Positions 17,017-25,875 of a stretch of DNA of 64,000 nt are shown here, piece by piece. Origin of the DNA: Thermotoga sp. KOL6 (GTDB lineage Bacteria > Thermotogota > Thermotogae > Thermotogales > Thermotogaceae); the NCBI RefSeq assembly GCF_002866025.1, contig NZ_LNDE01000002.1, positions 1 to 64,000 of the forward strand, given 5' to 3'. Numbering within the stretch: position 1 is the stretch's first letter; each line of letters opens with the position of its first letter. The notes beneath the pieces are model-generated. The model saw nothing but the letters and a program-made list of their open reading frames with translations, was not told the DNA's origin and ran no database searches. The translations under genes were made by a program, and so were the position numbers.

Positions 17017-17642
17017 TCCTGCACCTCCATGACGACAACTTTTCTTTCAGTGGGTTTTTCAAAAATCTCCAGAACATTTCCTACTCTCTCATAGCTGTCG
17101 AACAGTTTCAGAAAATCGTCCACTGGGAGGATGTTGAATTTCATATATTTCGTTTTGTAGTGCATGGGAATGATAACCTTTGCCTGCAACATTTCAGAAA
17201 CCTCTTTTGCCTCTTTTGGGCCAATCGTATACGTCCCACCAACGGGCACCAAGAGAATGTCGACTGCCCCTATTTCTCTTATCTGAGCTGGTGTCAGCAC
17301 GTGCCCTAGATCTCCGAGATGACAAACTTTCAAACCTTCACCTTCGAAGACGAAAACGATGTTTTTTCCACGCTCTTTTCCGTGTTTTTGGTCATGGAAT
17401 GTCTCCACACCTTTTATTTTGACTCCATTCACCGTGTAGATTCCAGGTCTGTTTATCACTCGGAAGTTTCCCTTTATCAGATGATGTGCGTTGTGATCAA
17501 AGTGTTGATGACTTTCCGTGACCACATCGGCTGTTACATTTGGTATAGGATAACCTACGCTTTCGTCGAATGGATCGGTAACAATCGTTATTCCTTCTAT
17601 TTCCAACGAGAAACATGCGTGTCCGAACCAGGTGATCTTCAT
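17013..17642 (-). CDS. UPF0173 metal-dependent hydrolase (metallo-beta-lactamase fold)
   Basis: The 209-aa protein has the metallo-beta-lactamase fold of the UPF0173/YtkL family. ITWFGHACFSLE opens the protein, TESHQHFDHNAHH carries the metal-binding HxHxDH-type motif, HLGDLGHVL carries the next His/Asp ligands, and PMHYKT the C-terminal His. The substrate of this family is not established. Start ATG 17642 follows GGGGGGATCGGT. It lies between pyk and hpt in the same operon. Confidence 0.88.
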   Translation of the reverse strand: MKITWFGHACFSLEIEGITIVTDPFDESVGYPIPNVTADVVTESHQHFDHNAHHLIKGNFRVINRPGIYTVNGVKIKGVETFHDQKHGKERGKNIVFVFEGEGLKVCHLGDLGHVLTPAQIREIGAVDILLVPVGGTYTIGPKEAKEVSEMLQAKVIIPMHYKTKYMKFNILPVDDFLKLFDSYERVGNVLEIFEKPTERKVVVMEVQE

Positions 17643-17656
17643 ACCGATCCCCCCTT

Positions 17657-19057
17657 CTATTCCACCTTCAACACCCTCACAGTGTTGGTGGTTCCCACCT
17701 TCCCAGGTACTCCCGAAGTGAGAACTACAAGATCTCCTTCTTTCGCTAATCCCATTTCTTTTATTTTCTTCAAACCTTTCTCTATGAAGTCCAATTCTTG
17801 CGAAGTGTTTTCAGCGAGAATGGGTATAACCTTCCTCACGAGAGACAATCTGTAGTAAGTCTTTTTTTCTGGGGTCAAGGCCACAATAGGTTGTGAAACG
17901 TTGTACTTGGAAATTCTGATAGCAGTGCTCCCAGATATCGTGGGAGCAACTATCAACTTCGCTTTCAAGGAATTGGATAATTGCCAACATGCGTACGAAA
18001 TAGCTTCTGAGATGTCGTCTGGGTTGTAATCTATTGTTCTGAAAAATTCAGTCTTCTTTTCAGCTTCCTCCGCTACTTTGGCTAACACCTTTATAGCCTC
18101 CAATGGATGTTTACCAACCGCTGTTTCTGCCGTGAGAAGGAGTGCATCTGTCCCATCGAATATTGCGTTCGCTATGTCTGTGACTTCTGCTCTGGTAGGA
18201 TAAGGATGTTCTATCATCGATTCGAGAATCTGGGTAGCCACTATGACTGGCTTTGAGTGGTATTTCGAAAGCCTTATGATTTCTTTCTGAACTATGGGTA
18301 CTTCTTCAATAGGAATTTCTACTCCAAGGTCGCCACGAGCAACCATCACAGCGTCACTCACTTTGATGATGTTTTCAAGTCTTTCCAGTGCTTTTTTCGT
18401 TTCGATCTTAGCAATAATCGGGATCTCTTTTCCATGTTTCTTTATCTCTTCTTTTGCTTTCAAAACATCCTCTGGTCTCCTGACAAAGGAAAGTGCGAAA
18501 AATTCCACATCGTGTACAATTCCAAGTTTGATGAACTCTCTGTCTCTATCAGTGATGGATTCCACTGAAAGATCTGCGGAAGGAACGTTTACACCTCTTC
18601 TGTGGGTAATTCTCCCTCCAACTTTCACAATTGTCTTTACCTCAGTGTCCGTTGTTTCGAGAACTTCAAGAACTATTTCTCCATCGCTGAGAAGGATGGT
18701 ATCACCCTTTTTTACATCTTTTGGGAGAGTGCTCAAACTTACTGATACTGTGTTTTCATTTCCTAGAATTTCCTTTGTCGTAAGTGTGAAAATTTGGCCT
18801 TCCTTCAATTCTACGAACTCTTTTTCCAAATAACCGGTCCTGATCTTTGGACCTGCAAGATCTATCATTATAGCAACTGGTTTGCCTTTTTTTACCCTTA
18901 GATCTTTTATTTTGAGAATTTTCTGTTCTTGCTCGTTCCAGTCACCATGCGAAGTATTTATCCTGAACACGTTTACCCCAAGATCTATCATCTTTCCTAT
19001 CATTTCGTAACTTTCGGTTTTTGGACCGACTGTACAGATTATCTTGGTGTTTCTCAT
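17657..19057 (-). CDS. pyk: pyruvate kinase
   Basis: Final glycolytic step: phosphoenolpyruvate plus ADP to pyruvate plus ATP. The 466-aa protein has the barrel start NTKIICTVGP, the active-site region FRINTSHGD, the signature IAKIETKKALENL-like segment (IIAKIETKKALERL) with the catalytic Lys, MVARGDLGVEI, and a C-terminal allosteric domain (ISGSTAIRISKY). I start at ATG 19057 behind GAGGTGAAAGAA; this matches the recalled T. maritima length. It follows pfkA by 15 nt, so two irreversible glycolytic enzymes are co-transcribed. Confidence 0.96.
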   Translation of the reverse strand: MRNTKIICTVGPKTESYEMIGKMIDLGVNVFRINTSHGDWNEQEQKILKIKDLRVKKGKPVAIMIDLAGPKIRTGYLEKEFVELKEGQIFTLTTKEILGNENTVSVSLSTLPKDVKKGDTILLSDGEIVLEVLETTDTEVKTIVKVGGRITHRRGVNVPSADLSVESITDRDREFIKLGIVHDVEFFALSFVRRPEDVLKAKEEIKKHGKEIPIIAKIETKKALERLENIIKVSDAVMVARGDLGVEIPIEEVPIVQKEIIRLSKYHSKPVIVATQILESMIEHPYPTRAEVTDIANAIFDGTDALLLTAETAVGKHPLEAIKVLAKVAEEAEKKTEFFRTIDYNPDDISEAISYACWQLSNSLKAKLIVAPTISGSTAIRISKYNVSQPIVALTPEKKTYYRLSLVRKVIPILAENTSQELDFIEKGLKKIKEMGLAKEGDLVVLTSGVPGKVGTTNTVRVLKVE

Positions 19058-19072
19058 TTCTTTCACCTCATC

Positions 19073-20032
19073 TCATGAAAGCGTGTGTGCTATTTCATAC
19101 AACTTTTTGTCTATAGTTTTCTTGATGGAAAGGGCTTCCATGATTGGAACTCTGGTGAATTTGTTTCCTTGAAGGGCAATCATAACGTCTGCCTCGCCAT
19201 CCAAAAGTGCATCGACCGCTTCCACTCCCATGCTTAACGCGAGTCTTCTATCGAAAGCAGTTGGTGAGCCTCCTCTCTGAACGTGTCCAAGGATGGTAAT
19301 CCTTGTCTCGTAACCTATTCTGTACTCGAGATGTCTTGCAACGGTGTAAGCACTCGCAGCACCTTCCGCAACAACTATAATACAATTTATTTTTCCTCTT
19401 TTTCTTTCCTGAAGAATTCTGTCCGCAAGCTGGGAGTAGTCTACGGGAATTTCTGGGACGATGATGGCTTCTGCTCCTGTGACGAGACCAGCCATGAGAG
19501 CTATGTATCCTGAGTGTCTTCCCATCACCTCGACGATGAAGGCTCTCTCGTGCGAACTCGCGGTGTCTTTCAGTTTCTGAATGGCATCCATAACGGTATT
19601 TAAACACGTATCAACACCTATGCACATGTCTGTGAGACCGATGTCATTGTCTATGGTTGCGGGAACGCCAATGACTGGTATCTTGTGTTCTTCGTAAAGA
19701 AGATGGGCTCCTGTGAGGCTACCTTCTCCACCGATGACAACAATTCCTTCTATTCCATGTTTTTTAATCTGTTGTGCAGCTAATTCCCTTCCTTCTTCAG
19801 TTTTGAATTCTTCACATCTTGAAGTTCTGAGAATGGTTCCTCCTTTTTCAGTGATACCAGCAACGTCTTTGTACTCGAGCTTGATAAAATCACCATCTAT
19901 GAGCCCCGAATAACCTCTTCTCACACCTATGACTTCCAAACCCTTTCTGGTACCATACCTCACAACCGCTCTCACAGCGGCGTTCATTCCAGGTGCATCT
20001 CCTCCACTGGTGAGTACCGCTATCCTTTTCAA
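19073..20032 (-). CDS. pfkA: ATP-dependent 6-phosphofructokinase
   Basis: Phosphorylates fructose 6-phosphate in glycolysis. The 319-aa protein begins [17 protein letters not shown]. It has GGEGS where E. coli PfkA has GGDGS; the Gly after the acidic residue fits ATP rather than pyrophosphate use. The catalytic motif PATIDND and fructose-phosphate contacts MGRHSG and GHVQRGG are present. I start at TTG 20032, 9 bases after AGGAGG. A longer ATG frame at 20041 would start directly on the ribosome binding site. It leads the operon pfkA-pyk-UPF0173-hpt-recG. Confidence 0.95.
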   Translation of the reverse strand: MKRIAVLTSGGDAPGMNAAVRAVVRYGTRKGLEVIGVRRGYSGLIDGDFIKLEYKDVAGITEKGGTILRTSRCEEFKTEEGRELAAQQIKKHGIEGIVVIGGEGSLTGAHLLYEEHKIPVIGVPATIDNDIGLTDMCIGVDTCLNTVMDAIQKLKDTASSHERAFIVEVMGRHSGYIALMAGLVTGAEAIIVPEIPVDYSQLADRILQERKRGKINCIIVVAEGAASAYTVARHLEYRIGYETRITILGHVQRGGSPTAFDRRLALSMGVEAVDALLDGEADVMIALQGNKFTRVPIMEALSIKKTIDKKLYEIAHTLS

Positions 20033-20083
20033 GGCGATCATCCTCCTTGATTCTTTCTTTTAACCTCATTGAGAGTTTAGCAT

Positions 20084-20111
20084 ATTATGGACATCAAAGT
20101 GATAAAATCAA
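20084..20111 (-). promoter_or_regulatory. candidate promoter of the pfkA operon
   Basis: On the minus strand TTGATT and CATAAT are 16 bases apart, with the -10 box about 50 bases upstream of pfkA. A second candidate, TTGACA (20125-20130) 17 bases from TTTTAT (20102-20107), overlaps it. Both sit in the same short divergent region as the gcv promoter. Confidence 0.45.
20100..20108 (+). promoter_or_regulatory. candidate extended -10 promoter of the gcv operon
   Basis: TGATAAAAT is a TGn-extended -10-like element about 80 bases before the DUF2007 gene. The leader of roughly 80 bases shows no glycine riboswitch that I can recognise. Confidence 0.4.
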
Positions 20112-20190
20112 CTTGGAATCTCTATGTCAATTTATCATGTCTGTGGGGCTTTAACGTGTTGTGAATCCAGATGTAAGGAGGCGTAAACTT

Positions 20191-20418
20191 TTGCGGTGGG
20201 AAATTTTAATCGAGGGAAATGAATTGGAAATTCGAATGATTGAGAATCTTTTGAAAGAAAACGGTGTTCCGTACGTTGTTGAAGCGTGCGACGATTTAAC
20301 TCCTCACGCCATTTTTGGTTCATCAGCTCTCATGCGGATAAAAGTACCTCAAGATTTTCTTGAAGAAGCGAGAAAGATTTTGGGGGGATACGAAAATGAA
20401 AAAGACACCTCTCTATGA
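20191..20418 (+). CDS. DUF2007-like small protein, first gene of the gcv operon
   Basis: A 75-aa protein with the pattern of DUF2007 domains (one beta-alpha-beta-beta-alpha unit): WEILIEGNELEIRMIENLLK, then GVPYVVEA and a C-terminal VPQDFLEEARKIL helix. The family is sometimes called a signal-transducing protein, but the function is unknown. I start it at TTG 20191, 9 bases after AAGGAGG; an in-frame GTG at 20161 precedes that site. Its end overlaps gcvT by 23 nt, so the two are coupled. It might regulate or assist the glycine cleavage system, but nothing in the sequence proves that. Confidence 0.7.
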   Translation: MRWEILIEGNELEIRMIENLLKENGVPYVVEACDDLTPHAIFGSSALMRIKVPQDFLEEARKILGGYENEKDTSL

Positions 20419-21487
20419 AAAGCATGTCGATCTGGGAGCGAAAATGGTTGATTTTGCAGGATGGTCCATGCCATTGTATTACACTTCCATATTTGAAGAG
20501 GTGAAGGCCGTTAGGGAAGCGGTTGGGGTATTCGATGTTTCTCATATGGGTGAAATATTGATAGAAGGAGTTGACACAGAAGCGTTTGTGGATTTTCTGG
20601 TTACCAATGACTTTTCCAACATTCCTTCAGGGAAGGCGATGTACACTGTCATGTGTAATGAAAGAGGAGGAATTATCGATGATCTGGTGGTATTCAAAAT
20701 AGAGTCAACGAAAGCGATAATGGTCGTAAATGCTGCAAACATCGAAAAAGATTTCAATTGGGTGAAAGCTCACGTCGATGGATTCGATGTTAGAGTGAGC
20801 AACGTTTCTGAGGAAACTTCCTTGATTGCCTTTCAAGGGCCGAGAGCTCAGGAAGCTCTTCAAAGCGTGATGAAGATCAACTTGGATGAGATCAGTTATT
20901 ACTCTTTTCAAGAAACTAAGATAAACGATATTGACGTTCTTGTTTCCAGAACAGGGTATACGGGTGAAGATGGTTTTGAATTGATGGTTAATTCCAACGA
21001 TGCCGTTGAGATTTGGAATCTCTTGGTGAGGCTTGCCGGGGAAATCGGTGGGAAACCGGCAGGTCTTGGCGCTCGTGATGTATGCCGGCTCGAGGCTGCT
21101 TACCTCCTTTATGGTCAAGATATGGATGAGAACACTAATCCTTTCGAAGTGGGACTTTCATGGGTGGTAAAAATGAACAAAAACTTCATCGGAAAAGAAG
21201 CCTTACTCGAAGCGAAGAACAGGGTTACTAGAAAGATAGCGGCTCTTGTTCTTTCTGGAAGAAGAATTGCTCGAAAAGGATACAAGGTGCTTAAAGATGG
21301 AATGAATGTAGGTGAAGTAACGAGTGGGAACTTCTCACCGACTTTGAACAAATCCATAGCGCTGGCTTTTGTTCCAAAAACACTGAAGGTGGGAGATCTT
21401 TTGGAAGTTGTATTTCCAAATGATTCCGTGAAAGCAGAAATTGTTAAGAAACCTTTTTACAAAGGTAGTGTAAGGAGGGAGGTTTGA
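20396..21487 (+). CDS. gcvT: glycine cleavage system T protein (aminomethyltransferase)
   Basis: Transfers the methylene group from the aminomethyl-lipoyl H protein to tetrahydrofolate, releasing ammonia. The 363-aa protein contains LGAKMVDFAGWSMPLYY, FDVSHMGEI, SRTGYTGEDGFEL and GLGARDVCRLEA, all standard GcvT stretches. I start it at ATG 20396 after GGGGGGATACGAAA; an upstream in-frame codon at 20360 is inside the DUF2007 gene. It is followed at once by gcvH. Confidence 0.96.
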   Translation: MKKTPLYEKHVDLGAKMVDFAGWSMPLYYTSIFEEVKAVREAVGVFDVSHMGEILIEGVDTEAFVDFLVTNDFSNIPSGKAMYTVMCNERGGIIDDLVVFKIESTKAIMVVNAANIEKDFNWVKAHVDGFDVRVSNVSEETSLIAFQGPRAQEALQSVMKINLDEISYYSFQETKINDIDVLVSRTGYTGEDGFELMVNSNDAVEIWNLLVRLAGEIGGKPAGLGARDVCRLEAAYLLYGQDMDENTNPFEVGLSWVVKMNKNFIGKEALLEAKNRVTRKIAALVLSGRRIARKGYKVLKDGMNVGEVTSGNFSPTLNKSIALAFVPKTLKVGDLLEVVFPNDSVKAEIVKKPFYKGSVRREV

Positions 21488-21489
21488 AA

Positions 21490-21858
21490 ATGAAAAAGTA
21501 TACCAAAACGCATGAATGGGTTGAAATCAACGGGAACATCGCAACTGTTGGGATCACAGATCATGCTCAACAAGAGCTTGGTGATGTGGTTTACGTAGAG
21601 CTCCCAAAGGTGGGTAGAGAAGTAAAGAAGGGTGATGTCGTTGCGAGTATCGAATCTGTGAAGGCTGCAGCAGATGTTTATGCACCTGTCAGTGGCAAGA
21701 TAACAGAGGTAAACGAGAGACTCAATTCTGAGCCCGAATTGATAAACAAATCAGCAGAAGGAGAGGGATGGATATTCAAGATGGAAATCGCCAACGAAGA
21801 CGAATTGAATGAACTTCTCGATGAAAAGGCTTATAGAGAATTCTGTGAGCAACAGTAA
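21490..21858 (+). CDS. gcvH: glycine cleavage system H protein (lipoyl carrier)
   Basis: Small lipoyl protein that shuttles the aminomethyl group between P, T and L proteins. The 122-aa protein has the lipoylation site in SIESVKAAADVYAP, with the modified Lys at residue 58, and the family start KYTKTHEWV. ATG 21490 lies behind AAGGAGGGAGG; a TTG 6 bases earlier overlaps the gcvT stop and is also possible. No lipoate ligase and no L protein gene lie in this window. Confidence 0.95.
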   Translation: MKKYTKTHEWVEINGNIATVGITDHAQQELGDVVYVELPKVGREVKKGDVVASIESVKAAADVYAPVSGKITEVNERLNSEPELINKSAEGEGWIFKMEIANEDELNELLDEKAYREFCEQQ

Positions 21859-21888
21859 CTTTCTCCTCATGGTGTGGAGGTGCCTGAG

Positions 21889-23202
21889 GTGAATTACCCT
21901 TACATTCCTCATACGGAAGAAGACATCCGTAAAATGTTGGATTTCATAGGGGTATCATCGATCGATGAATTGTTTTCCGCTGTTCCCACTTCTGTGGAAT
22001 CCTCGTTGAATCTCCCAGAGTCACAAGACGAGTTCACCGTTTTTGAGAAAATGAAAGAAATTTCTGAAAAAAATATCTCACTCGAAGATTTTAGCGTTTT
22101 CCTCGGAGCGGGGGTGTACAAAAGGTACATTCCCTCTGTAGTTTATGATCTTACCATGAAACCAGAATTCTTAACTGCTTATACGCCTTATCAGTCGGAG
22201 ATTTCTCAGGGAACTCTTCAGGCTCTTTTCGAGTATCAAACTATGGTATGCGAGCTGACAGGTATGGAAGTGGCGAACGCATCTATGTACGATGGAGCAA
22301 CAGCTCTGGCTGAAGCAGCCCTCATGAGTTTTCGTTTGACGGGAAAGGAAAGGGTGATCGTTGCTAGATCAGTTCATCCGGAATACAGAAGCGTTTTGAA
22401 GACATATCTTGAGCACAGAGGATTCGCGGTGGAAGAAGTAGGATACGATGAAACTGGCCGAGTTTCTTTGGGTGAGATCCATGATGATGTGGCTTCGGTG
22501 GTGGTTCAGTATCCAAACTTCTTCGGTGTAATCGAAGATCTTGATTTTGTGCGGAAACACACAAAAGATGTGTTGATAATAGTTGTTGTAGAACCGGTTT
22601 CTCTGGCTCTTTTGGAACCACCGGGAAGTTTTGGGGCAGACATAGTTGTTGGAGAAGGTCAACCGCTTGGGATTCCCATGTGGTTGGGAGGATATTCCCT
22701 TGGGATTTTTGCAACCCGTGAGAGATATGTGAGGCAAATGCCTGGCAGATTGATAGGTGAGACGATCGACGCTGAAGGGAAGCCGGCGTACACTATGATT
22801 CTTCAAACTCGTGAGCAGCATATTCGACGTGCAAAGGCCACCTCTAATATCTGTTCCAACCATGCGCATGCGGCGTTAATGGCAGCTGTGTACATGAGTG
22901 TGATGGGTCCCAACGGATTGAGAGAAGTTGCCAAACGTTCCTATAATAATGCTCATCATCTTCAAAAGAAATTGGAAGAAGTTGGATTCTCTCGAAGGTT
23001 TTCTGGAGAGTTCTTCAATGAATTTGTTATTCAAACTTCCGACGATTATTCCAAAAGATGGAAAGAAATGATAAGAAAGAAAATTTTAGGTCCACTTCCT
23101 CTAGGAAGGATGTATCCGGAGCTTGGAAACTCTGCTCTTGCGTGTGCTACAGAGGTAACTTCTGAGAGCGATATAAACAAGCTCTTGGAGGCGATGGGAT
23201 GA
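21889..23202 (+). CDS. gcvPA: glycine dehydrogenase (decarboxylating) subunit 1, P-protein alpha
   Basis: N-terminal half of the split P protein, which decarboxylates glycine with PLP and loads the H protein. The 437-aa product starts [16 protein letters not shown] and carries the conserved [35 protein letters not shown] and [14 protein letters not shown]. The PLP lysine is in the partner subunit. I start at GTG 21889, 6 bases after GGAGGTG; GTG 21874 would lie before that site. It overlaps gcvPB by 4 nt. Confidence 0.94.
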   Translation: MNYPYIPHTEEDIRKMLDFIGVSSIDELFSAVPTSVESSLNLPESQDEFTVFEKMKEISEKNISLEDFSVFLGAGVYKRYIPSVVYDLTMKPEFLTAYTPYQSEISQGTLQALFEYQTMVCELTGMEVANASMYDGATALAEAALMSFRLTGKERVIVARSVHPEYRSVLKTYLEHRGFAVEEVGYDETGRVSLGEIHDDVASVVVQYPNFFGVIEDLDFVRKHTKDVLIIVVVEPVSLALLEPPGSFGADIVVGEGQPLGIPMWLGGYSLGIFATRERYVRQMPGRLIGETIDAEGKPAYTMILQTREQHIRRAKATSNICSNHAHAALMAAVYMSVMGPNGLREVAKRSYNNAHHLQKKLEEVGFSRRFSGEFFNEFVIQTSDDYSKRWKEMIRKKILGPLPLGRMYPELGNSALACATEVTSESDINKLLEAMG

Positions 23203-24647
23203 ACATATTCGAAAGGTCGAGGAAAGGCAGAAGAGCTTTCAGGCTTCCGAAAAGTCAAATTCCAGATTATGCCCTTCCAGAGCGTTTTGTTAGAAAAGCT
23301 CCTCTGCGACTACCGGAATTGAGCGAGCCAGATGTTGTGAGGCACTACACTGATCTTGCTAGGAAGAATTACGCTGTGGATGTGGGTATCTATCCTTTGG
23401 GATCGTGCACTATGAAGTACAATCCAAAATTGAACGAGAAAGTGGCGAACTTATCGGGGTTCAAGCACGTTCATCCTTACCAACCCGAAGAAACATTACA
23501 AGGAAGCCTCCAATTGATGTATGAGTTGAAAAAAATGCTCTGTGAAATAACCGGCATGGATGATATGACTCTACAGCCTGCAGCGGGTGCTCACGGTGAA
23601 TTAACGGGGATGCTGATAGTGAGGGAGTATTTCAGAAACCGAGGAGAAACCAAGCGAAGAAAGGTACTCGTGCCCGACTCTGCTCATGGAACAAATCCTG
23701 CATCTGCCTCCATGGTAGGGTTTGAAGTTATGGAAATAAGAAGCAAAAATGGAATGGTGGACGTAGGAGATTTGGAAACTCTTCTCGATGATGAAGTAGC
23801 AGCCGTCATGCTTACAAACCCAAACACTCTCGGCCTTTTCGAGAAAGATATATTGAAGATAGCAGAATTGACACACAAATGTGGTGCCTTGCTTTATTAC
23901 GATGGAGCAAATTTGAATGCCATCATGGGGAAAGTGAAGCCTGGTGATATGGGATTTGATATCGTGCATTTGAATTTGCACAAAACGTTCTCTACTCCGC
24001 ATGGGATGGGTGGACCTGGTGCCGGTCCCGTAGGTGTGAAGAAGCATCTTGTGGAATTTCTTCCGTTCCCCAACATAAAGAAGGAAGGCGACCGGTACGA
24101 ACTCTTTGTGCCCGAAAAATCCATAGGCCGAGTGAGAAGTTTCTTTGGAAATTTTCCTGTTCTTGTCAAAGCTTACACTTACATTCTCACGATGGGAAGA
24201 GATGGTCTCAGAAAAGTCAGTGAAATGGCTGTTCTCAACGCGAATTACTTAAAGAAGAAGATCTCATCTTTCCTGAAAATTCCCTATGATGACTTCTGTA
24301 TGCACGAATTTGTGGCGAGTGGAGAGGAGATTTTCAAACGAACAGGAATAAGAACACTAGATATTGCAAAACGCATACTGGATTACGGCGTTCATCCACC
24401 AACGGTTTACTTTCCTTTGATAGTTCCTGAGGCACTGATGATAGAACCTACTGAAACAGAGAATAAAGAAACTTTAGACAGATACGCGGAAATATTGGAG
24501 AAAGTAGTAAAAGAAGCTTTTGAAAATCCTGAAGTTGTTAAAAATGCTCCTCACAGAACACCTGTTCGAAGGGTTAACGAGGTTCTAGCATCTAGAAAAC
24601 CTGTTTTCAGGTGGAGGGGATATGATGAAATGGGTGGTCGAGACTGA
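23199..24647 (+). CDS. gcvPB: glycine dehydrogenase (decarboxylating) subunit 2, P-protein beta
   Basis: PLP-binding half of the split P protein. The 482-aa product holds the Schiff-base Lys262 in [12 protein letters not shown], the glycine-rich [12 protein letters not shown] after it, and SCTMKYNPK and [11 protein letters not shown]-type cofactor contacts ([17 protein letters not shown]). ATG 23199 overlaps the gcvPA stop by 4 nt. The end overlaps ridA by 26 nt. Confidence 0.96.
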   Translation: MNIFERSRKGRRAFRLPKSQIPDYALPERFVRKAPLRLPELSEPDVVRHYTDLARKNYAVDVGIYPLGSCTMKYNPKLNEKVANLSGFKHVHPYQPEETLQGSLQLMYELKKMLCEITGMDDMTLQPAAGAHGELTGMLIVREYFRNRGETKRRKVLVPDSAHGTNPASASMVGFEVMEIRSKNGMVDVGDLETLLDDEVAAVMLTNPNTLGLFEKDILKIAELTHKCGALLYYDGANLNAIMGKVKPGDMGFDIVHLNLHKTFSTPHGMGGPGAGPVGVKKHLVEFLPFPNIKKEGDRYELFVPEKSIGRVRSFFGNFPVLVKAYTYILTMGRDGLRKVSEMAVLNANYLKKKISSFLKIPYDDFCMHEFVASGEEIFKRTGIRTLDIAKRILDYGVHPPTVYFPLIVPEALMIEPTETENKETLDRYAEILEKVVKEAFENPEVVKNAPHRTPVRRVNEVLASRKPVFRWRGYDEMGGRD

Positions 24648-25011
24648 AAAAGCCCCTAAAGCGATAGGCCCATATTCGCAGGCGATCGTTGTGGGAAACA
24701 TGATGTTCGTTTCTGGACAAATTCCTGTCGATCCAAAAACAGGAAACCTCATCGAGGGTACAATTGAAGAAAAGACGGAGCGTGTTCTTGAAAACTTAAA
24801 GGCGATTCTGGAGGCAGGAGGTTTTTCTTTAGAAGACGTGGTGAAAGTGACTGTATTCACAACGAGTATAGACTTCTTCCCAAGAGTGAACGAAGTGTAC
24901 GCACGATATTTTGACACCCACAAACCAGCCAGATCTTTTGTGGCGGTTTCCCAACTTCCAAAAAATGTGGAGATAGAGATAGAAGCTATTGCAGTAAAGG
25001 AAGGGGAGTGA
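24622..25011 (+). CDS. ridA: RidA family enamine/imine deaminase
   Basis: Hydrolyses reactive 2-aminoacrylate-type enamines formed by PLP enzymes. The 129-aa protein shows [25 protein letters not shown], and the C-terminal [11 protein letters not shown] with the substrate-binding Arg, followed by [11 protein letters not shown]. The start is ATG 24622 or 24625 behind GGAGGGG. Its place between the glycine-cleavage P protein and glyQS fits a protective role next to a PLP enzyme that handles amino acids. Confidence 0.95.
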   Translation: MMKWVVETEKAPKAIGPYSQAIVVGNMMFVSGQIPVDPKTGNLIEGTIEEKTERVLENLKAILEAGGFSLEDVVKVTVFTTSIDFFPRVNEVYARYFDTHKPARSFVAVSQLPKNVEIEIEAIAVKEGE

Positions 25012-25014
25012 GGA

Positions 25015-25875
25015 ATGTATCTTCAGGATGTGATAATGAAGCTTAACGAATTTTGGGCTTCGAAGGGTTGTCTTTTGGAACAACCTTATGATATGGAAGT
25101 AGGAGCCGGTACGTTCCACCCTGCCACCTTTTTTGGAAGTTTAAAAAAAGGGCCTTGGAAAGTTGCTTACGTTCAGCCAAGTAGAAGACCTACAGATGGA
25201 AGATATGGAGAAAATCCCAACAGGCTTCAGAGATATTTTCAGTATCAAGTGATAATAAAACCTTCTCCAGAAAATTCCCAGGAGTTGTACTTAGAATCTT
25301 TGGAATACTTAGGTGTGAACATGAAAGAACACGACATAAGATTCGTAGAGGATAACTGGGAGTCCCCTACTTTGGGAGCTTGGGGTGTTGGTTGGGAAGT
25401 ATGGTTGGATGGGATGGAGATAACTCAGTTCACTTACTTCCAACAAATAGGTGGAATCCCTTTGAAAGAAATTCCTTTGGAGATCACCTACGGCCTCGAA
25501 AGGATTGCTATGTACTTGCAGGGCGTTGATAACGTATTTGAAGTGAAGTGGAACGAAGAAGTAAAATATGGAGACATTTTCTTGGAAAACGAACGGGAGT
25601 TTTCTGTTTTCAATTTTGAGGAAGCAAATACTGATCTTTTGTTCAAACAGTTTAACGAGTACGAAGGAGAATTTTATCGACTGATAGAAAAAAAACTTTA
25701 CCTTCCCGCCTACGATTATGTGTTGAAATGTTCACACACCTTCAATCTTTTGGATGCTAGGGGAGCGATAAGTGTTTCCCAGAGGCAAACTTATGTAAAA
25801 CGTATTCAAGCGATGGCTCGAAGAGTTGCCAAGGTTTTCCTGGAGGTGCAAACGAATGAGAACAGCTCTGCTTGA
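25015..25875 (+). CDS. glyQ: glycyl-tRNA synthetase alpha subunit
   Basis: Catalytic subunit of the bacterial tetrameric glycyl-tRNA synthetase. The 286-aa protein has the class II core seen as [20 protein letters not shown] (motif 1 region), [16 protein letters not shown] (motif 2 region) and [15 protein letters not shown] (motif 3). ATG 25015 follows GGAAGGGGAG, 3 bases after ridA. Its end overlaps glyS by 20 nt. Confidence 0.96.
   Translation: MYLQDVIMKLNEFWASKGCLLEQPYDMEVGAGTFHPATFFGSLKKGPWKVAYVQPSRRPTDGRYGENPNRLQRYFQYQVIIKPSPENSQELYLESLEYLGVNMKEHDIRFVEDNWESPTLGAWGVGWEVWLDGMEITQFTYFQQIGGIPLKEIPLEITYGLERIAMYLQGVDNVFEVKWNEEVKYGDIFLENEREFSVFNFEEANTDLLFKQFNEYEGEFYRLIEKKLYLPAYDYVLKCSHTFNLLDARGAISVSQRQTYVKRIQAMARRVAKVFLEVQTNENSSA

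Noticed and set aside
20125-20140. Rex-like site in the pfkA-gcv gap (TGTCAATTTATCATG region)
   Set aside because: The two halves do not keep the TTGTGAA-N4-TTCACAA layout, with several mismatches in each half.
20109-20190. Possible glycine riboswitch before the gcv operon
   Set aside because: The leader is too short for a tandem riboswitch and shows no recognisable glycine-aptamer core. A covariance search would settle it.
22364-22869. Two overlapping minus-strand frames inside gcvPA
   Set aside because: Their composition is that of shadow frames, and the plus strand encodes a conserved enzyme throughout.
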